Assembly: GCA_012934845.2 (NCBI GenBank) | Contig: WNNJ02002784.1 | Coordinates: 124,001 to 188,000 of the forward strand | Direction of reading: 5' to 3' | Source of the DNA: Pomphorhynchus laevis | Lineage: Eukaryota; Acanthocephala; Palaeacanthocephala; Echinorhynchida; Pomphorhynchidae | Length of the DNA stretch: 64,000 nucleotides | Shown here: positions 22,326 to 37,500 of the stretch, one piece after another | Position numbering within the stretch: the first letter of the stretch is position 1 | Layout of the letters: every line of letters starts with the position of its first letter | Made by a program: the position numbers and the translations under genes | Notes under the pieces: model-generated | Databases searched by the model: none | Told to the model about the DNA's origin: nothing | The model's input: only the letters and a program-made list of their open reading frames with translations

Positions 22326-24929
22326 CACTCTGATCGACGGTGTGAGTTACTTGTTGTTATTACATAGTTAATACAATCTTTGTTTTATTCTCGAACATTT
22401 TTATCTTCCATGTATTCCCACATTTATAAGTTGCAATTGAAGCCTTACAATTGATTCGTATTATATTATTTTATTAATATATTATATTAATAAAATAATT
22501 ATATTATATTATTTATTATTAATATTATTAATTATTTATAATTTATATTAATTTATTATATTATTTTATTAATATCTTTAAATATTTTGTATCAAAATAT
22601 AAATATTTTTAATATGAAAATATTAATATTTTTAATATGAAAATATTAATATTTTTTCATAATCAATTTATATAAACGCTCAGTCAGTAATGACATGTTA
22701 TCAAAACTATGGATATACTGCTAACAAAAAAGTAGCTGTGCTGAGTTATGTATTGTCTTGGAACTTATATGACGGAACATTTAAAGCCCTAGTTATGAAC
22801 TTTAATTCACACAGTCAATTAATGCTATAACACTTGTCTCAAAATAATCTTATAATTTGTAATTACTAAGTTTTTACATTTAGATATCACGTTTTCTACT
22901 CCTAATTTTTTATCAAATATAATTTTCAATTTTCACACTTTCGGAACATGGTACAATTCTTCCACCCTTTTGGCAAAATTTCTCGGATCAATGTGCTAAT
23001 ATTGATATTATATATTCACTTGCATATTACAGAAGAATGCAACACTTTTGATGAATGTCATCAAAAGTATTAACTAACAAGCATTCACTGTTAAATTCTT
23101 TAAGTTACCATAGAAACAACTTGCTTTTATGTAGTAGTTCCTTATAGTAGATTTTGCATTTAATGTTTAGGTTATATTTAATATTTTTACAAACCTTTGT
23201 TGGTAAGAGTGTTTTTATAACGATCATTGTTTTTAAGTTTTTTTCTGCAGATAGGTATTCTCAACTTCAATTATTGTAATTAATAGTATGATATATTTAT
23301 TAATGCATTGTCCAAATGCATTAGCATTTGGATAAATACATTTCGATAAATTCTTATCTTATTTAATAAATTATAATCACATATTTATAACCCAATTATA
23401 CTCTGATTATTTTACGTTTTTCTGCTTTGACATCACTACCTTCTGATGAATCATTGTGTCGATGCATTGCGTTACCGGACAAAAAAACACCGCAATGTTA
23501 AATTAGTACTTGGCATGTTCCAAGTCAAATTTATAAAGTTGAAAGCAATTTCATTTGTTTCTAATAAATAAAAATATTTGTTCGATTTTATTTATTTTTC
23601 AGTAATAAAATTTATTATATGTAATTTTTGTGTTTATTGTTGTTGCATGCATTTTTTCAGATTAATTTAAGATTTTTAATATGGACAGTTATTTGCGAAT
23701 ATCGAAGAATATTTTGATTGTTAAAATGTTTCAATAATTATCTTTATTAAATTTTAACACTTTTGGAGTTCTTATTCGGTTGTTGTTAGTTCTTAAATTC
23801 CACAATGTTATGAAATATATTAATATATTATGAAATATACATAAAATTTTATATAACATGTTATAATATAACATATTTTTTATATATTACATGGTATATG
23901 TCATCTTATAGCGTGATATATAACGTGTTATATAATTTCAATATAATATGCAAATGTGTTTCTTTAAATTTTGCATGACAAACATGAAATGACGCTCTTT
24001 TTCACAACATGTTGTGATATAATTATATGCATATTTTTATATAAACGAATATGATACATGTCATTTCATATTATTTTTATATAATTTTTATAGATTTATT
24101 AATAACAAATGATTAAATAATTATTAAGAAAACTAATAATCGATATAATTTAATATTATATCAACTAAAAATTAGATGAATAAATTATCGAAATATTTAT
24201 GTATACATTCCCATTGAAGTATTAAAAATCATAATATATGATTTTTTATATAAAAAATATATATTATATATATTATTTTAAATATATATTTTATATATTT
24301 CATGATTTTAAAGGCAATATTAAATAATATTGAATTAAATAAATAATTTGAATTTTTCATTTTTCTTTAATCTTATCTATCTTCCAATCTTCCTGATATT
24401 ACATCATTTACAAAATTGTATAGAATAATGATGCAAAGTATGATGAAATTCCTAGTCTAAATATGATGGCAGTTTGTGGTATTCCATTGTAAAAATATTT
24501 TAATGTTTCATTAAAAATATTTTAAATTTAATATATGTTTATATATATTTTTATATTTCATAAATATATTTAATATAATAAGTGTCAAATATATGCAAAA
24601 CTATGTCATAACTATATTATAGTTTTTATATTTTAAATATAAATATCGAGACATTAGAATATTTATGATATATTATAAAATACTTAAATATAATGTTTTT
24701 GAACCAAATTGAACCAAATTTTACGTTTTCAGAAGATAAATGCAGACACTAAATCAATAAATTTGGATGCCAATTAATTTCATAAGAGCGGTAATATATT
24801 TTAGATTAATCGTGGATTCGTATTATTACCTAAAATATTTGGTTTATTAATTATTTTTGTATTTTTTTATTTAACTGGCTTTTATTTTTTAATTTAAAAA
24901 AAGTCGAACAAGAGTTTTTTCTAATGCAT
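22326..24929. other. AT-rich intergenic region, no gene seen
   Basis: About 2.6 kb of very AT-rich DNA with short A/T simple repeats (22480-22680, 23810-23950, 24240-24310). Small perfect hairpins lie at 23044-23068 (ACTTTTGATGA arms) and 23312-23331 (CCAAATGC arms). The missing first exon of the LRR gene could lie here, but I could not place it. Confidence 0.5.
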
Positions 24930-25060
24930 TGTAGTACTCACCGCAACGAGCACTACAATAGCCCGCGGTGGATGGGCAACGACTGCGACGGACCCGCTTC
25001 AGACAAGCTTAAAGATATGTGGCTGCAGAGAGATACGACTCTCTAAAAATAGTAGGAAAA
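24930..25060. other. Isolated GC-rich island
   Basis: About 130 bp of markedly higher GC in AT-rich surroundings, with CAATAGCCCGCGGTGGATGG and GACGGACCCGCTTCAGACAA. A hairpin TTGTAGT...ACTACAA can form at its left. No open frame, pol III boxes or snRNA motifs were found. It could be a short ncRNA or a repeat remnant. Confidence 0.35.
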
Positions 25061-25130
25061 CGTCTAAACCTTTAATATTTTTTAATATGTTCAAGATTTA
25101 ATTAAACTTATCAAATAAAATTAAAAACTG

Positions 25131-25185
25131 TTATGTTGGGTCGAGGAATAGAGGCCGTAACATGATAGCATAGCAGTTTCTCAAT
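25131..25185 (+). repeat. Solo PLE terminal hairpin fragment
   Basis: GTTATGTTGGGTCGAGGAAT followed by CCGTAACATGATAGCATAGC matches the conserved hairpin block of the PLE family in plus orientation. It is a short decayed remnant upstream of the LRR gene. Confidence 0.6.
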
Positions 25186-25377
25186 ACAACATATAATTTT
25201 AATTCTAATACATGATATATCATCTATTAATCGTTTAGTTTCGTTATTATAAAGATAGTTTCATTTTTAATTTATAGATCAAGATATTTTAATCAAGTTT
25301 CATCAAAGGTATTTGATTTAATCAATCTGCCAACTGGTAAAATTTATTGTCAGTTCTAATTTAAATTTTGTTTATAG

Positions 25378-28300
25378 TTGTTTATACGGGATGTGATAGT
25401 GTTGGAAGCTTAACTACGTGTGCGAACGATATAAACGTCACAGCTATTCCAGCACATACGATTTCATTACATTTAGCTAATGTTTCGATCTACTTCAACC
25501 AAAAATCCCTTTTAAGATTTAAACAGCTTTCCAAATTACAAATTGATGGTTCCAATACCCCAGGTATAGCGAGTGACAGCTATGTGGAACTTCCTCGTGC
25601 AGTAACCCAAATTATTCTACTTAATGGAACAAATAACGATTCGTTTCAGTTTCTTCGAAGCCTATCCACAACAGCACACATGATTGAAGTCCTGCTATTT
25701 AATGTTCAATTTAAATATCAATTAAATGATGTTATAAGCGGGTTAAAATTCAGTCCAATTTCATTCGCAATTGTTGATATGTCCAGCAGCCTTAATCTTA
25801 CAGATATCGACCAGATTACTTACAACCGAATGGCAAATATGAAAAAGTTTGTGTTCTTTAAGCCAACTGTTGTGTGCAGTGAAGTATGCGAGGAAATGCC
25901 GAGATTAAGATCTGTTATTGTATCTAAAGGATTCGATAGTGCAATTTGCCTGCTAAAACAATTTGTCAGTTCAAACGCTTCAAATGTGGCATATAAATAT
26001 GGACAAATTGCAAGAGCATGCCCAGGTATTAACAGGTTTGTAATATTTGGAATTTTTAGATATTTTGGTAAATTAATTCAATATGAATTTATTAAATAAT
26101 GTCATACCTAAACATACTTATTAAAATATAAAATTTATGCTTTATGAAGAATATATTGTTACATTTTATTTGATAATTCGACAGACTTTTGATTTTATAA
26201 ATTTGCAATTTTGGATAATTTATTTAAACGCCGTGGGATGCCACTGAACTTTGAGTGCTTTTGATCACATCAAAGTTTGGATGCGTTTTAAAAATCCGTT
26301 TGATATAGTAGATCGACAAGGGATCTTTTGGCGATACTCGTTCAATTAAGCAGGCATCGTAAATGTACTAATGCTAGTCGTATTGTTCGTTAAAGATTTA
26401 TTATGGGAAATATTATTGAACAATTAGGCGTAAATATATGTGGATATCAGCATGCCTCGGATAAAGCATTTTACGAAAATAAGCATTTTTGCATATTAAG
26501 GGATATTGTTACATTACTCAAAATTGTTAACCATTTTGGTGTTTATAAGCAAAAATATAGATCACATTGATTAAATATGTATTTGAAATATTTGACAATT
26601 TGTTTTATAAATTGAAATTTATTGTGATCGATCTTGTTATCATTAATTGCACATAGAACCTAACTGTAAAATGATACCATAAAAAAGTCCACATTAACTT
26701 TAGATACTAGATTTATTCTAAGGTAAATTTATCGTTTTTGCAATCAAAATTCTAAACTACTTACTAGTTTAGCAATATTTTAATTTAAATACATTTATCT
26801 TTTAATTAGAAATATGAATTTATTTGAACATAACTTTAGTGTATAATTTGTAAAGTAATAAAGTTCGATGACCTAACTTTTGTTTTCAATATTCTTAAAT
26901 ATTTTTAAAACTACGAATTATTTTTAGATGTAAGTAATTATTGTTCGCCTCTCGGTGTTTCAAAATTTCAATGCAGGAAAATTAATAATTTTGGTCAAAT
27001 TGGAACAAAGATTGGATCTGGAGTTGAGTTGGTTATACGAATGTCCTCAATAATGGCCACACCTGATAATTACGAACTTGAATTTCTTGAACAAATTTCT
27101 TTATATGATAGTGAATTGTTTGTCGATAAAACATCCGTATGTAAAGGATATCCAAACCTATACGTTCTCACACTTACTAGCACATCATTTACAGATCGAT
27201 TTATTAGCGAATGCCTTATACGACCATTGCATTTAACAATTTGCAATTATTCGTCAAATTTCTCGCTTGATTTCATAGGGCTACTGAAGCCTGAAGTAGT
27301 CGTTAATCAATCGAGAATAACAATCGAGGAGAAACTAAATGACAACTTTCAACGCACAAAACCAAGCGCTAAAAGTATATCGAACATTTTAAAATTACAC
27401 CTGGACTTGATATTAAATGAGTGCCCGAAATGCGAAGATTACTCATTTAATTGGATTTATGATTTAAGGGCAAAGATGAAGCTAGGATCAATGACGTGTG
27501 TAAACGATCTCGGACAAGTAATCGATGTGATTGAATTAAATAATACATGTGATCCTTTAACTACAAAACTGTCATCATCTTCACCTATACTTGTGGCAAA
27601 TAATACTATTGAACCGTCTTTAACTTTGCCTACTACACAGAGGTCAAATATCACCATTAAGCCGCCTTCAACTTCACCTACATTAATGCCAAACATTACT
27701 GCCCAAGCACAATTTAAGACATCACAGCTTTCAACAATAATTTTAACAGCTACCACCATAGAAAATTTTAATCAGTCAGGTAGTAAAGAGATATAAATGT
27801 TTATAATATTAATCTTTTGTATTATTAAATAATCATAAATCTTGATATTAATATATATATATATTGATATTCATATAAAATAAATATAAACGCGATTATC
27901 AAGGATGTGATAGTTAAATGAGTTAAATATTTACATTTTAACTAAATTATTATTTATTATTAATCATTATTTATTATTAGATGCATATTGTACATTAAAA
28001 TTAATCGAAAAGTACGATTTATTTATAATTTTCGAATGCTCTAAAATTCACCAACAAAACGTCTAATTTAAATCACAATTGAACATTTTTAAACTGTTCA
28101 ATTGTTATTTAGATAGGTTTTATGATTCAACTCTCTTTTGATATTTAAAAATATGTTTATATATTAATTATATAAAATACTTATTCAAAATATATTAATA
28201 TTAAATATACATTAGTAATTTAATTTATAAATTTACAAATCATATTTTCATTGCATTAATAATAAAATTTGAAATGCTATTTTATTTTCTTATTAACTTA

Positions 28301-29406
28301 TTAAATAAATAAGTTGATTTTAAATAAATATTATATAAATTTTAACATTATAAATGTTTAAGGGTTATATTATTTATTAACCCTTTTTTAACAACCTTAA
28401 AATTAAAGTTGATTTTTTTTTTATTTTTTGAGGTTATTAGCTAACATCAAATTATTCAAACTATTTATATCACACATTTCTAAAATATCTAATAAATATA
28501 TATAATAATAAATAAATAATAATAATAAATATCTATATATAATAAATTTATTCTCTAATTATGTCAAAAGAGTATATAAATTAATTTTTAAGAACATAGT
28601 CATTACGATTTTTAATCGGATATATTCAATAAAGTAAATAATTAAAACTGATATCAATGTTATATCATATTCTTAAATATAAAAAAATATTATCATAAAA
28701 TATCTTAATATTTTTTAATATTAATATTATATATGAAATGATATGACGTGATATTATATTCATAAACATCTTCTTAACATCACAGTTATTGCTATTAACT
28801 AAACGATATTACAGCATTATCATCAGCACTTCGATATTCTGGAATTAAAGATTCATGTAATTCACGGAGACGTGTTTGACAAATAAGCATCGAGTATTAC
28901 TATTAATGGTTGATATTCTGCTATCAATTAGATCGGTATTATTCGAAAATAAAATTCAAATGCATGTGTATAGTTGTTGAAACGCAAAATACACAAAGAA
29001 AAATTATTTTTATATTTGTTTTTATTCGATATTCGAATAGCATTAAACAATGAAATAAGATATTTACTTGTGTTTTAGATTACTTAATTTACCATTTTAT
29101 TTTACTACAGTGAAATCTACAGTCTAAGCATTTGCAACTTAAACCCTATTTTTAGTAGCCGAATATCGGAGCCAAACTAAATGCATCGAATCATTTTCGA
29201 TTTGGGTAATAATTGTTATGATTTTAAGTTTTGTTCTCATGAGTTCTTCACTAATATTACACTTATCTAAATTGATGGATCTGGTAGAAAAAAGAGATAA
29301 TTACAGATATAATGCAACGAATACAAAGGAAAACGAAATTCCATTGCTTAGTAGAATTCATGTGATAAAACATCAATCTGAGGACTCTGAATTATACTAT
29401 TTTTAA
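25378..29406 (+). CDS. LRR-like type I membrane protein, three exons seen, N-terminus missing
   Basis: Exons 25378-26025, 26928-27779 and 29156-29406 join in phase (each junction phase 1) for 583 codons plus an unseen first exon with the signal peptide. The ectodomain opens CDSVGSLTTCANDINVTAIP then AHTISLHLANVSI, which looks like an LRR N-cap and first repeat. Diverged LRR-like strands follow. NECPKCEDYSFNWIYDLRAK ... SMTC resembles an LRR C-cap (CxCxxxW...C). A Ser/Thr/Pro/Asn stalk (NITIKPPSTSPTL) precedes one membrane helix, WVIIVMILSFVLMSSSLILH, and a short cytosolic tail ending SELYYF. Many N-x-S/T sites fit a secreted-side domain. It is probably a surface receptor or adhesion protein; ligand unknown. 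Confidence 0.7.
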
Positions 29407-31566
29407 TTAAAAACAAATTGCTATGTTGCACAGATTCAAAAAAAAATGATGTCCGTTGATTATCAGGCAATACCAGTTCAGATTTTTAAGCTTCAAAATC
29501 TTGTATACTAAAAACAGATTGTATATTATTGCTGAAGTGATTCGCGATTTAAAAATATAATTTGTTTAAATATAAAGTATTAATTAAAATATTATATAAT
29601 CAAAATTTTATTTATATTTCAATAATTACATTATATGACATTATAATTACATTATAATTAGAATATTATAATATTAAAACAATAAATAATTAAATCAAAT
29701 CAGCTAACTGAGTCTACGTATTTAATATAATTATAAAATAAACAAAACATAATAATGCTAAATCAAAATTTAATAATTAAATAATAAAATTAATAATTGT
29801 TTTAAGATTTTTATATTAAGATTTTATATAATTTATATCAAGATTAATTATAAACTGAAATTAAAAATAAAAATCAATTTTTATGAATTGACTAATAAAA
29901 AAATGTTTCGTAATTTGTTTACCTCGTGTTTTCAATATTTGTTGGAAAAATGTTTAACATTTAATGTGAAACATTTTTGTTGTAATCCTGATGATGATAG
30001 CAGAAGCTATCGAAATATAGAATTTTAATCAAATAAAATTTTTCTGCTTCTTTGTTCCTGTAAGATCTATATAATTAATTTAGTACTCAATAAACACGTT
30101 ATTTGGTCGTTTGCAACATTTGTTGCGTAATTGTCCTAAATCACATTTTGTAAATTAGCAATACCTACGGCCACACATGTCCGACAATGTATTCTATTAG
30201 ATAAGTTAAAATCTTGTAAGTCCATTAATTATAATCATAGTTTCAAATAAAATTATTTTTGTATTAATTTTCATGAAGCAAACTATTGTTTGCTTCATTG
30301 TTGTAACCAGCATCGATTATACAAATCTGATTGTAGAGATAGCGGAACACAATAATGTTTGATTTATGCTTTTGATTCAATAAAAAAATGTTTCACAAAA
30401 AAATATGAAACATTTTTTTTTGTAATCCTGATGATGATAGCAGGAACTATCGAAATATAGAATTTTAATCAAATAAAGGATATTTTCATCTTCTTCGTTC
30501 CTATAATAATATATATATAATTTAATATTTTGATAGAGTATAAAAGAGCATTGAAAATTAGCTCATAGGTTTCGAAATTTGAAACCCATGAATATAGATT
30601 TTATTTTTTTTATTTTTAAATTACAAATCTGATTTTGGACTTACAAATATTTGAACTTGACATTTTTTTAAATCATCATCTGGACATAACATAACACTAC
30701 ATCATAACCTGGAAATCATATTAGCAAAATATAAAAATGGTATTACCTACGTGGCTGTTTCGGCAATTAGTTATTACAATATCAAATAATAGTTTCGTTC
30801 ATGGATCCCAATTTCTATTAATAATCGATTTCCATAAATATATAGTAGCCAGTAATTCCAGGAATTACCGAGTTGCATATGGTGTAATATCACCATAATA
30901 TATATCACTATATGGTAAATTTATATTAAACCATAATACACCATATTTATAAATAATCAAATCAGCTAACTGAGTCTACGTATTTAATATAATTATAAAA
31001 TAAGCAAAATACAATAATGCTAAATCAAAATTTAATAATTAAATAATAAAATAAATAATTGTTTTAAGATTTTAAAATAATTAAATAATAATAAAATAAT
31101 TATATAATTAAATATAATAATTAAATAATAATTTTAATAATAAAAATTACAAAAATTTGTTTAAGTTAATTTTAGGAGGTGCGGTTTCCATCAATCATAT
31201 TTCCTTATCATAAAAAAACAAAAATCTGTTTTTATCTCTTACTATAAATCTCTAATGCTAACAGATGTCAAATCTGATTTTATTTTTTACGCTACACTAT
31301 ATACACCACATAAAGATAAAGCATTTATGCTACAATACAATAGATATACAAAGGGAACACGAATAAACCATTATTTGACAGTTCTTTTGTGATGTCTTAA
31401 CTTATTTGCCTGATGGATGAGTGATTAATATTGAATATTTGGAGTATAAACTGAGTTTAGTGGATTATATACGTAGTTTTAATAAAAATTCTGATAATGA
31501 ATAAAGGCAAAAAAAGCTTCATTGAATATAAATTGTTTATAACATTTGATTAAAAATGTTTATCGT
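29407..31566. repeat. Gene-free stretch with PLE tips and two hammerhead-like tails
   Basis: PLE tips (CAGCTAACTGAGTCTACG) occur near 29698 and 30963, each followed by the family A/T tract but without the hairpin block. Plus-strand tails with CTGATGA at 29988-29994 and 30428-30434, each followed by a GATAG(C)/(G)CTATC helix and GAAA, match the copy at 6165. No coding frame is supported. Confidence 0.6.
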
Positions 31567-34500
31567 CTAGTACACTTGTTCTGTAATATTGAATGGATTT
31601 GATGGATATGAATATAGATAAGGTGAAGGCTGCCATGACACAATTTGCGGTGAAAGATTATCATTTACTTGTGGTTCGTAACCGGTGGCCATGCCATTAA
31701 AGTAATCAAATGTATTAAATGTTTGATAAGGAGGGTTTTGGTATTTTAACATTTGTGTATGCATTTGAAGTGGGCTTATAAAAGCCGGAGGTGGTTGAGA
31801 CTGCTGAGGGTAAGAATACATACGTGTATCTTGTTGAGGAAAAGCTTGATCGTAAAAAGTGATGTTGCTCTGTTGTTGACAGCATGGATATTGTCTTGAA
31901 AAAGATTCCAATTTAGTTGACGGTAAGCAGTTATTGCAATTGTCACAGTTCGAACACGTTGACATCATGTCTCTGTTGTAGGATGGACTTATCGAATCAT
32001 AAACTGAAGAATGATCGTAATATTCAGGCGCATTCTTATTCCAACTGCTCACTTTCACAACTCTAAAACAACGAATATTATTATATAATTAATACAGAAT
32101 TAAACGTTGTAAGGCTTTATCTGAAGAAACCAATTATATTGGCGAACATTTGCAAATAAAGTTAATTTGTGCTTTGGTTCCAGTGGGAAAACATTTACAG
32201 CGAAAGTAATCTTACACTGAACAATTAATTACTATTATTAATGATTAATATTAATTATTATTAATTAATATTGATTACAACATGTAATTATATCACTAAT
32301 AGATTAAATTAACGAATTGTATTACAAAAAATATAAAAATATTCAATTTTAATTATTTACAATTTTAATTAACACATTGAAAATACAATAATATAAATAT
32401 ATTTTACAAACATAAATTCATGTATTTTAAATGCTACTGCTAAAATAAAATTTTAAATAAAAACTTTATTTTAAAAATTAAACTTATTATTTTGTTTGAT
32501 GCTATTTTGTTTTTTAATAAAATTAAAATAACATATATTTGGTTGATTCAATTTTAATATTAGAGTATATTTATATTACATCTTATTGTAAATAAAAATT
32601 ATATTTTATTACGATTAATTAAAATATTTACAATTTTAATTATATACTATGTTCAAACATGTATATAAATTACGTCGGCTATGGATGATGTTGTCGTTTG
32701 GATAGCGTTGCAACTGATTCGTGACGATATTCGTACCCTAGCTTGCAGACACTTGTTTAGGATTGAATCATAGCGCAGTATTACATAATTGCATTTCACA
32801 GATCAGATGACATGCACTGACAATCTATTTTGAAATGTGTCAGACCGGTAAGGAGTCTATAAATTCGCAGAAATGTTTCGTTCAATTTTTCAACGACTAG
32901 CTGGATTTTATATAGACCATCCAAGTATTATAGCATGTTGAAACGTTAGTGATCAGTGCCTGCGCCATGAAGATCCACTGAGTACTAAGCCTGCGCAGGA
33001 TGATGATGGTAGTTAGATCGTGTTGTCACTGGTTCCTGATAAATTTCGTACACTTGTTTGCTGACATTGGCTTAGGATTAAAGTATATAGCACTATAACA
33101 TCCTTACATTTTACAGATCAAATGATCTGGGAAATCATTTTTGAAAATTGCCAGATCGGTAAAGAGTCTACAATTCACAAGAGTTTCGTGCAATTTTTCG
33201 ACGTCTAGCTAGATTCTCTATATACCATTCAAGTATTACAGCATATTGATACGTTGATGGTAAATGGCTGCGACCTGATGATCTACTGAGTACTAACGTC
33301 GGCACCGGATGATGGTAGTGGTTAGGTCGTGTTGCAACTGGTTCGTACGATATTCGTACACTAGTCTACAGACACATGTTTAGGATTGAAGCACATAAAT
33401 TGAAGCTAAATGTTAATTGCATATTATCTCGGTTTGTATTCAACCCGTAAATCAGTAAGCAAATATTGCCTTTTTTATTAAAATAAAGAATCAATCAATT
33501 ACATTTAATTTGAATATTTAAATTTACAGTTTTGAGTTTGATTTATAAAATTATTGTTAGCCTACAACAACATAAAATTCGAAACAATCGAATGTTTTTA
33601 TTTCTAAGTCAAAATTGCCTTTTTAAAAGGATCATGATTGAAAAACGTTTCTTTATAAATTCAAATAACATTCAAAAGATTCGAGTAGATTGCTAATATG
33701 GATAAATACATTTTTCTTAAATATATTTAATTTATATATCGATAAATGATATTCGTAAATTAGAAAATAGGTTGCTGAAAATAACATCGATTGCTGTAAA
33801 CCGTCTAAAGGTATTAAAGATATTAGTGTTTCTCATTAGTTTACAACACAAGTACACAATATTTTTCTCGACTTTTTCTCAAAAGTATATATATCGATGA
33901 AAGCCCATATATCGATGAAATTACATAATCGAAAATTAGAATTTTTAAAACCAAAATTGATGAAATTAATTGTAGATCGATTTTCATGTGTAAATAAAAT
34001 TGTAGACCATATTGTCCGAATCTTATAAGTATTTATTCAGTAATTTTACATTAAATAAGTTTCTTATTTTATATATTTTAAATTAAAATATAAAACTTTA
34101 CGTTATTCAATTTGATAAGATAATCAGCTTGTATTTTGCATTTGCTTATTATTTTGTAATAAAATAATCCCAGCTTTTATTTCTAATTACACGATACAAT
34201 CTTCATTAGTTTTAAACTATTTTTCACTACAAAATTGAAAATTTGATTTGCATACTGCATTTAATAAATCTTAAAAATTTTAAATAATAATTTTGTTATA
34301 TAATATTCATATAATATTTATTATTATTTAAATATAAATATTAATATTTTATTAATATACAATATTAATATTTTATTAGTATCAAATATTAATAATATTA
34401 TTGAAAAAATATTAATATTATTAAATTAATTCTAACTAATATTAATTATTTAATAAATTTTGTACTTTAAATTTATTAATTCTTAATCAATTAATAATTT

Positions 34501-37500
34501 ATTAATTTTCAAAAATTAATTAATTTTATTAATTTGCAATTAATGTTTGAGCTTTTACAGTTCATTCATAAATTATTGAATAAAAAATAACTGCTGCACT
34601 TTGTAAATCAAGTGTCAAATGATAAAATAAAGGTCAAAATTACTGATTAGATGTACATGGATGATTGTAAAGAAAACAATAAAGTTAGAAATATACAGCA
34701 AAATAAACTTTCCTCCTATAAATTATTCTTTGTAAAAGGAATAATTTAATTAATAATGAACAAATAATGCAGGTATTTAAGCATTATATTTCCAAAAATA
34801 TTGCATCAATATGATAATCTATGGGGAAATATTTTAAGATTTCTAAAAAAAATCTTAATTAAAAGATAAAAATTAAAATATTAATATATTGAAATTAATA
34901 TATATTTATATAATATATAATTTATAATAATATTTTATATAATATATTATATATAATATATATAATATAATATATAGATATTATATATTATAATATATAT
35001 TATATAAAACAAATCAGCTAACTGAGTATACGTATTTAATATAATTATAAAATAAACAAAACATAATAATGCTAAATCGAAATTTAATAATTAAATAATA
35101 AAATAAATAATTGTTTTTAGATTTTCTATAATTTAAATCAAGTTAAAATAAAAAAATGAAATTTAAAATAAACGCAATTTTTATGAATTGACTAATAAAT
35201 AACAGACTTTGTATCAGAATGAGGTTTAGAGGTTATCAGGAGGAACTGCTATGCTATCAGGTATCGGCCCCTTTTCCTCTACCCAACATAGCAGCGAGGC
35301 CAAATACGTGTTAAGGACGTATTTCCTCTGATGAATTTGATTATATAGTAACTTATTCCAATACAAAGAATATTATTTATTATCCATAAAAATTTTCCGA
35401 TAATGATTTTAATAACAAAATAAATAATAAATAATTGTTTTTAGATTTTCTATAATTTAAATCAAGTTAAAATAAAATAATTTCTTGTGATGTTCATTTA
35501 AATCTTCGATAAAATGTCATCAGCTTAGGAATAAAAATGACACCAATGATATTTTTCAATTCTTTTTTGATAGCAATTCTTTTATATATTCTTTTTATAT
35601 ATTACATGATATGGCAATCTTAAAATCAAATCAGCTAACTGAGTCTACGTATTGTTATATAATTATAAAATAAACAAAACATAATAATGCTAAATCAAAA
35701 TTTAATAATTAAATAATAAAATAAATAATTGTTTTTAGATTTTCTATAATTAAAATCAAGTTAAAATAAAAAATTGAACATATTTGAAAATATTTATAGA
35801 AAAATTTAAAGTTGAAATTTAAAATAAAAAATAAAAAGTTGAAATTTAAAATAAAAAAAATGAAATTTAATAATTAAATAATAAAATAAATAATTGTTTT
35901 TAGATTTTCTATAATTTAAATCAAGTTAAAATAAAAAATTGAAATCTAAAATAAACATCATTTTTATGAATTGACTAATAAATAGCAGGCGATGAATCAG
36001 AATAAGAATTAGAGGTCATCAGGAGGAACTGCTATGCAGTTTCTCCTGATGGAACTGCATATTATATTATTATATTATATATTAATAATATTAAGATTTT
36101 TAATAATTTAAATCAAGTTAAAATAAAAAATTGAAATTATAAAATTTAATAATTTATTTATCTTGATATTGGAAAATTATTACCTACTATTGGAAAAGTA
36201 GAATCGTTTCACATCAAGTTTAAATAAAAAATTGAAATTAAAAATAAAAGTCAATTTTTATGAATTGACTAATAAATAGCAGGCGATGAATCAGAATAAG
36301 GACTAGAGGTCATCAGGATGAATAATAAAGATGAATAGTAAAGTCGTAACCAATAATACATAGTTTCAGTATTTCTGCCAGAGGTCATATTAGCGGGAAA
36401 ACAAAGTCCACGGGTCAATAATAACATGTCAGTAGAACAAATCAAATCAGCTAACTGAGTCTACGTATTTAATATAATTATAAACTAAACAAAACATAAT
36501 AATGCTAAATCAAAATTTTAATAAAATAAGGAAGCCATTGTTGCATCTATGGGGGATGCAAATATGGATGTAAAACGTATTGAAGACTTAATCTTTATTT
36601 TCTATTAATTTTCATTTATTTACAAATTCTTTATTATTAACTAAATAGCTGAATTATTAACTATTAGCTGAATTTCCGGATTGTAACAATAGAAAATGAA
36701 AACTTCATTATATATAACTTCATTAATATATGACTTCATTATAACTTCATTAATATATATCTGTATTTAATATTTTTAATATTTAAATCAAGTTAAAATA
36801 AAAAATGAAATTTAAAATAAACGCCATTTTTATGAATTGACTAATAAATAGCAGATGTTGTATCAGAATAAGAATTAGAGGTCATCAGGAGGAACTGCTA
36901 TGCTATCAGGTTTCGGACCCCAACTCATCTACCCAACATAGCAGCGTGGCCAAATACATGCTAATGATGTATTTCCTCTGATAAAACTATCTAGTATCTT
37001 ATTCTAATACAAAGTAGATTATTTATTATCCATAAAAATTTGCTACTTAAGAGTTTAAATATATTCTTTATATTATTGTGTTGATTTATAAATTTTACTA
37101 TTTTCTGTTTGATGGTATTTTTATAGTAACCTAGTTTAAAATATGTATCTATTAAATTATTTAAATGATTTTGAAGAAAGCCAATATCATTGCATATTGT
37201 TGCAATTCTTAAAATTTCATTATTTAATATATTATATTTTATATTATTTGGTATGCATGAATGCTCATGCAAAAATATGTTTCTTTCATCTTTACGATAT
37301 AAATTAACAGTAGTTTTAGTTAATGTTAATTTAATGTTCATATCTAGATATACACCTTCTTCATCATCAATATTGGTTTTGTTAAGAATAAGGCTTTCTG
37401 GATAAATTTATTAACTAATTAAATAAAAATTATTAGAATTAAATACACAAATATCATCAATGTATGGAAACATATATTTCATATATCTACATTGCTTAGA

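Noticed and set aside
27457-27759. 100-codon minus frame inside the LRR gene
   Set aside because: Antisense to the Ser/Thr/Pro-rich stalk, whose low complexity keeps the other strand open.
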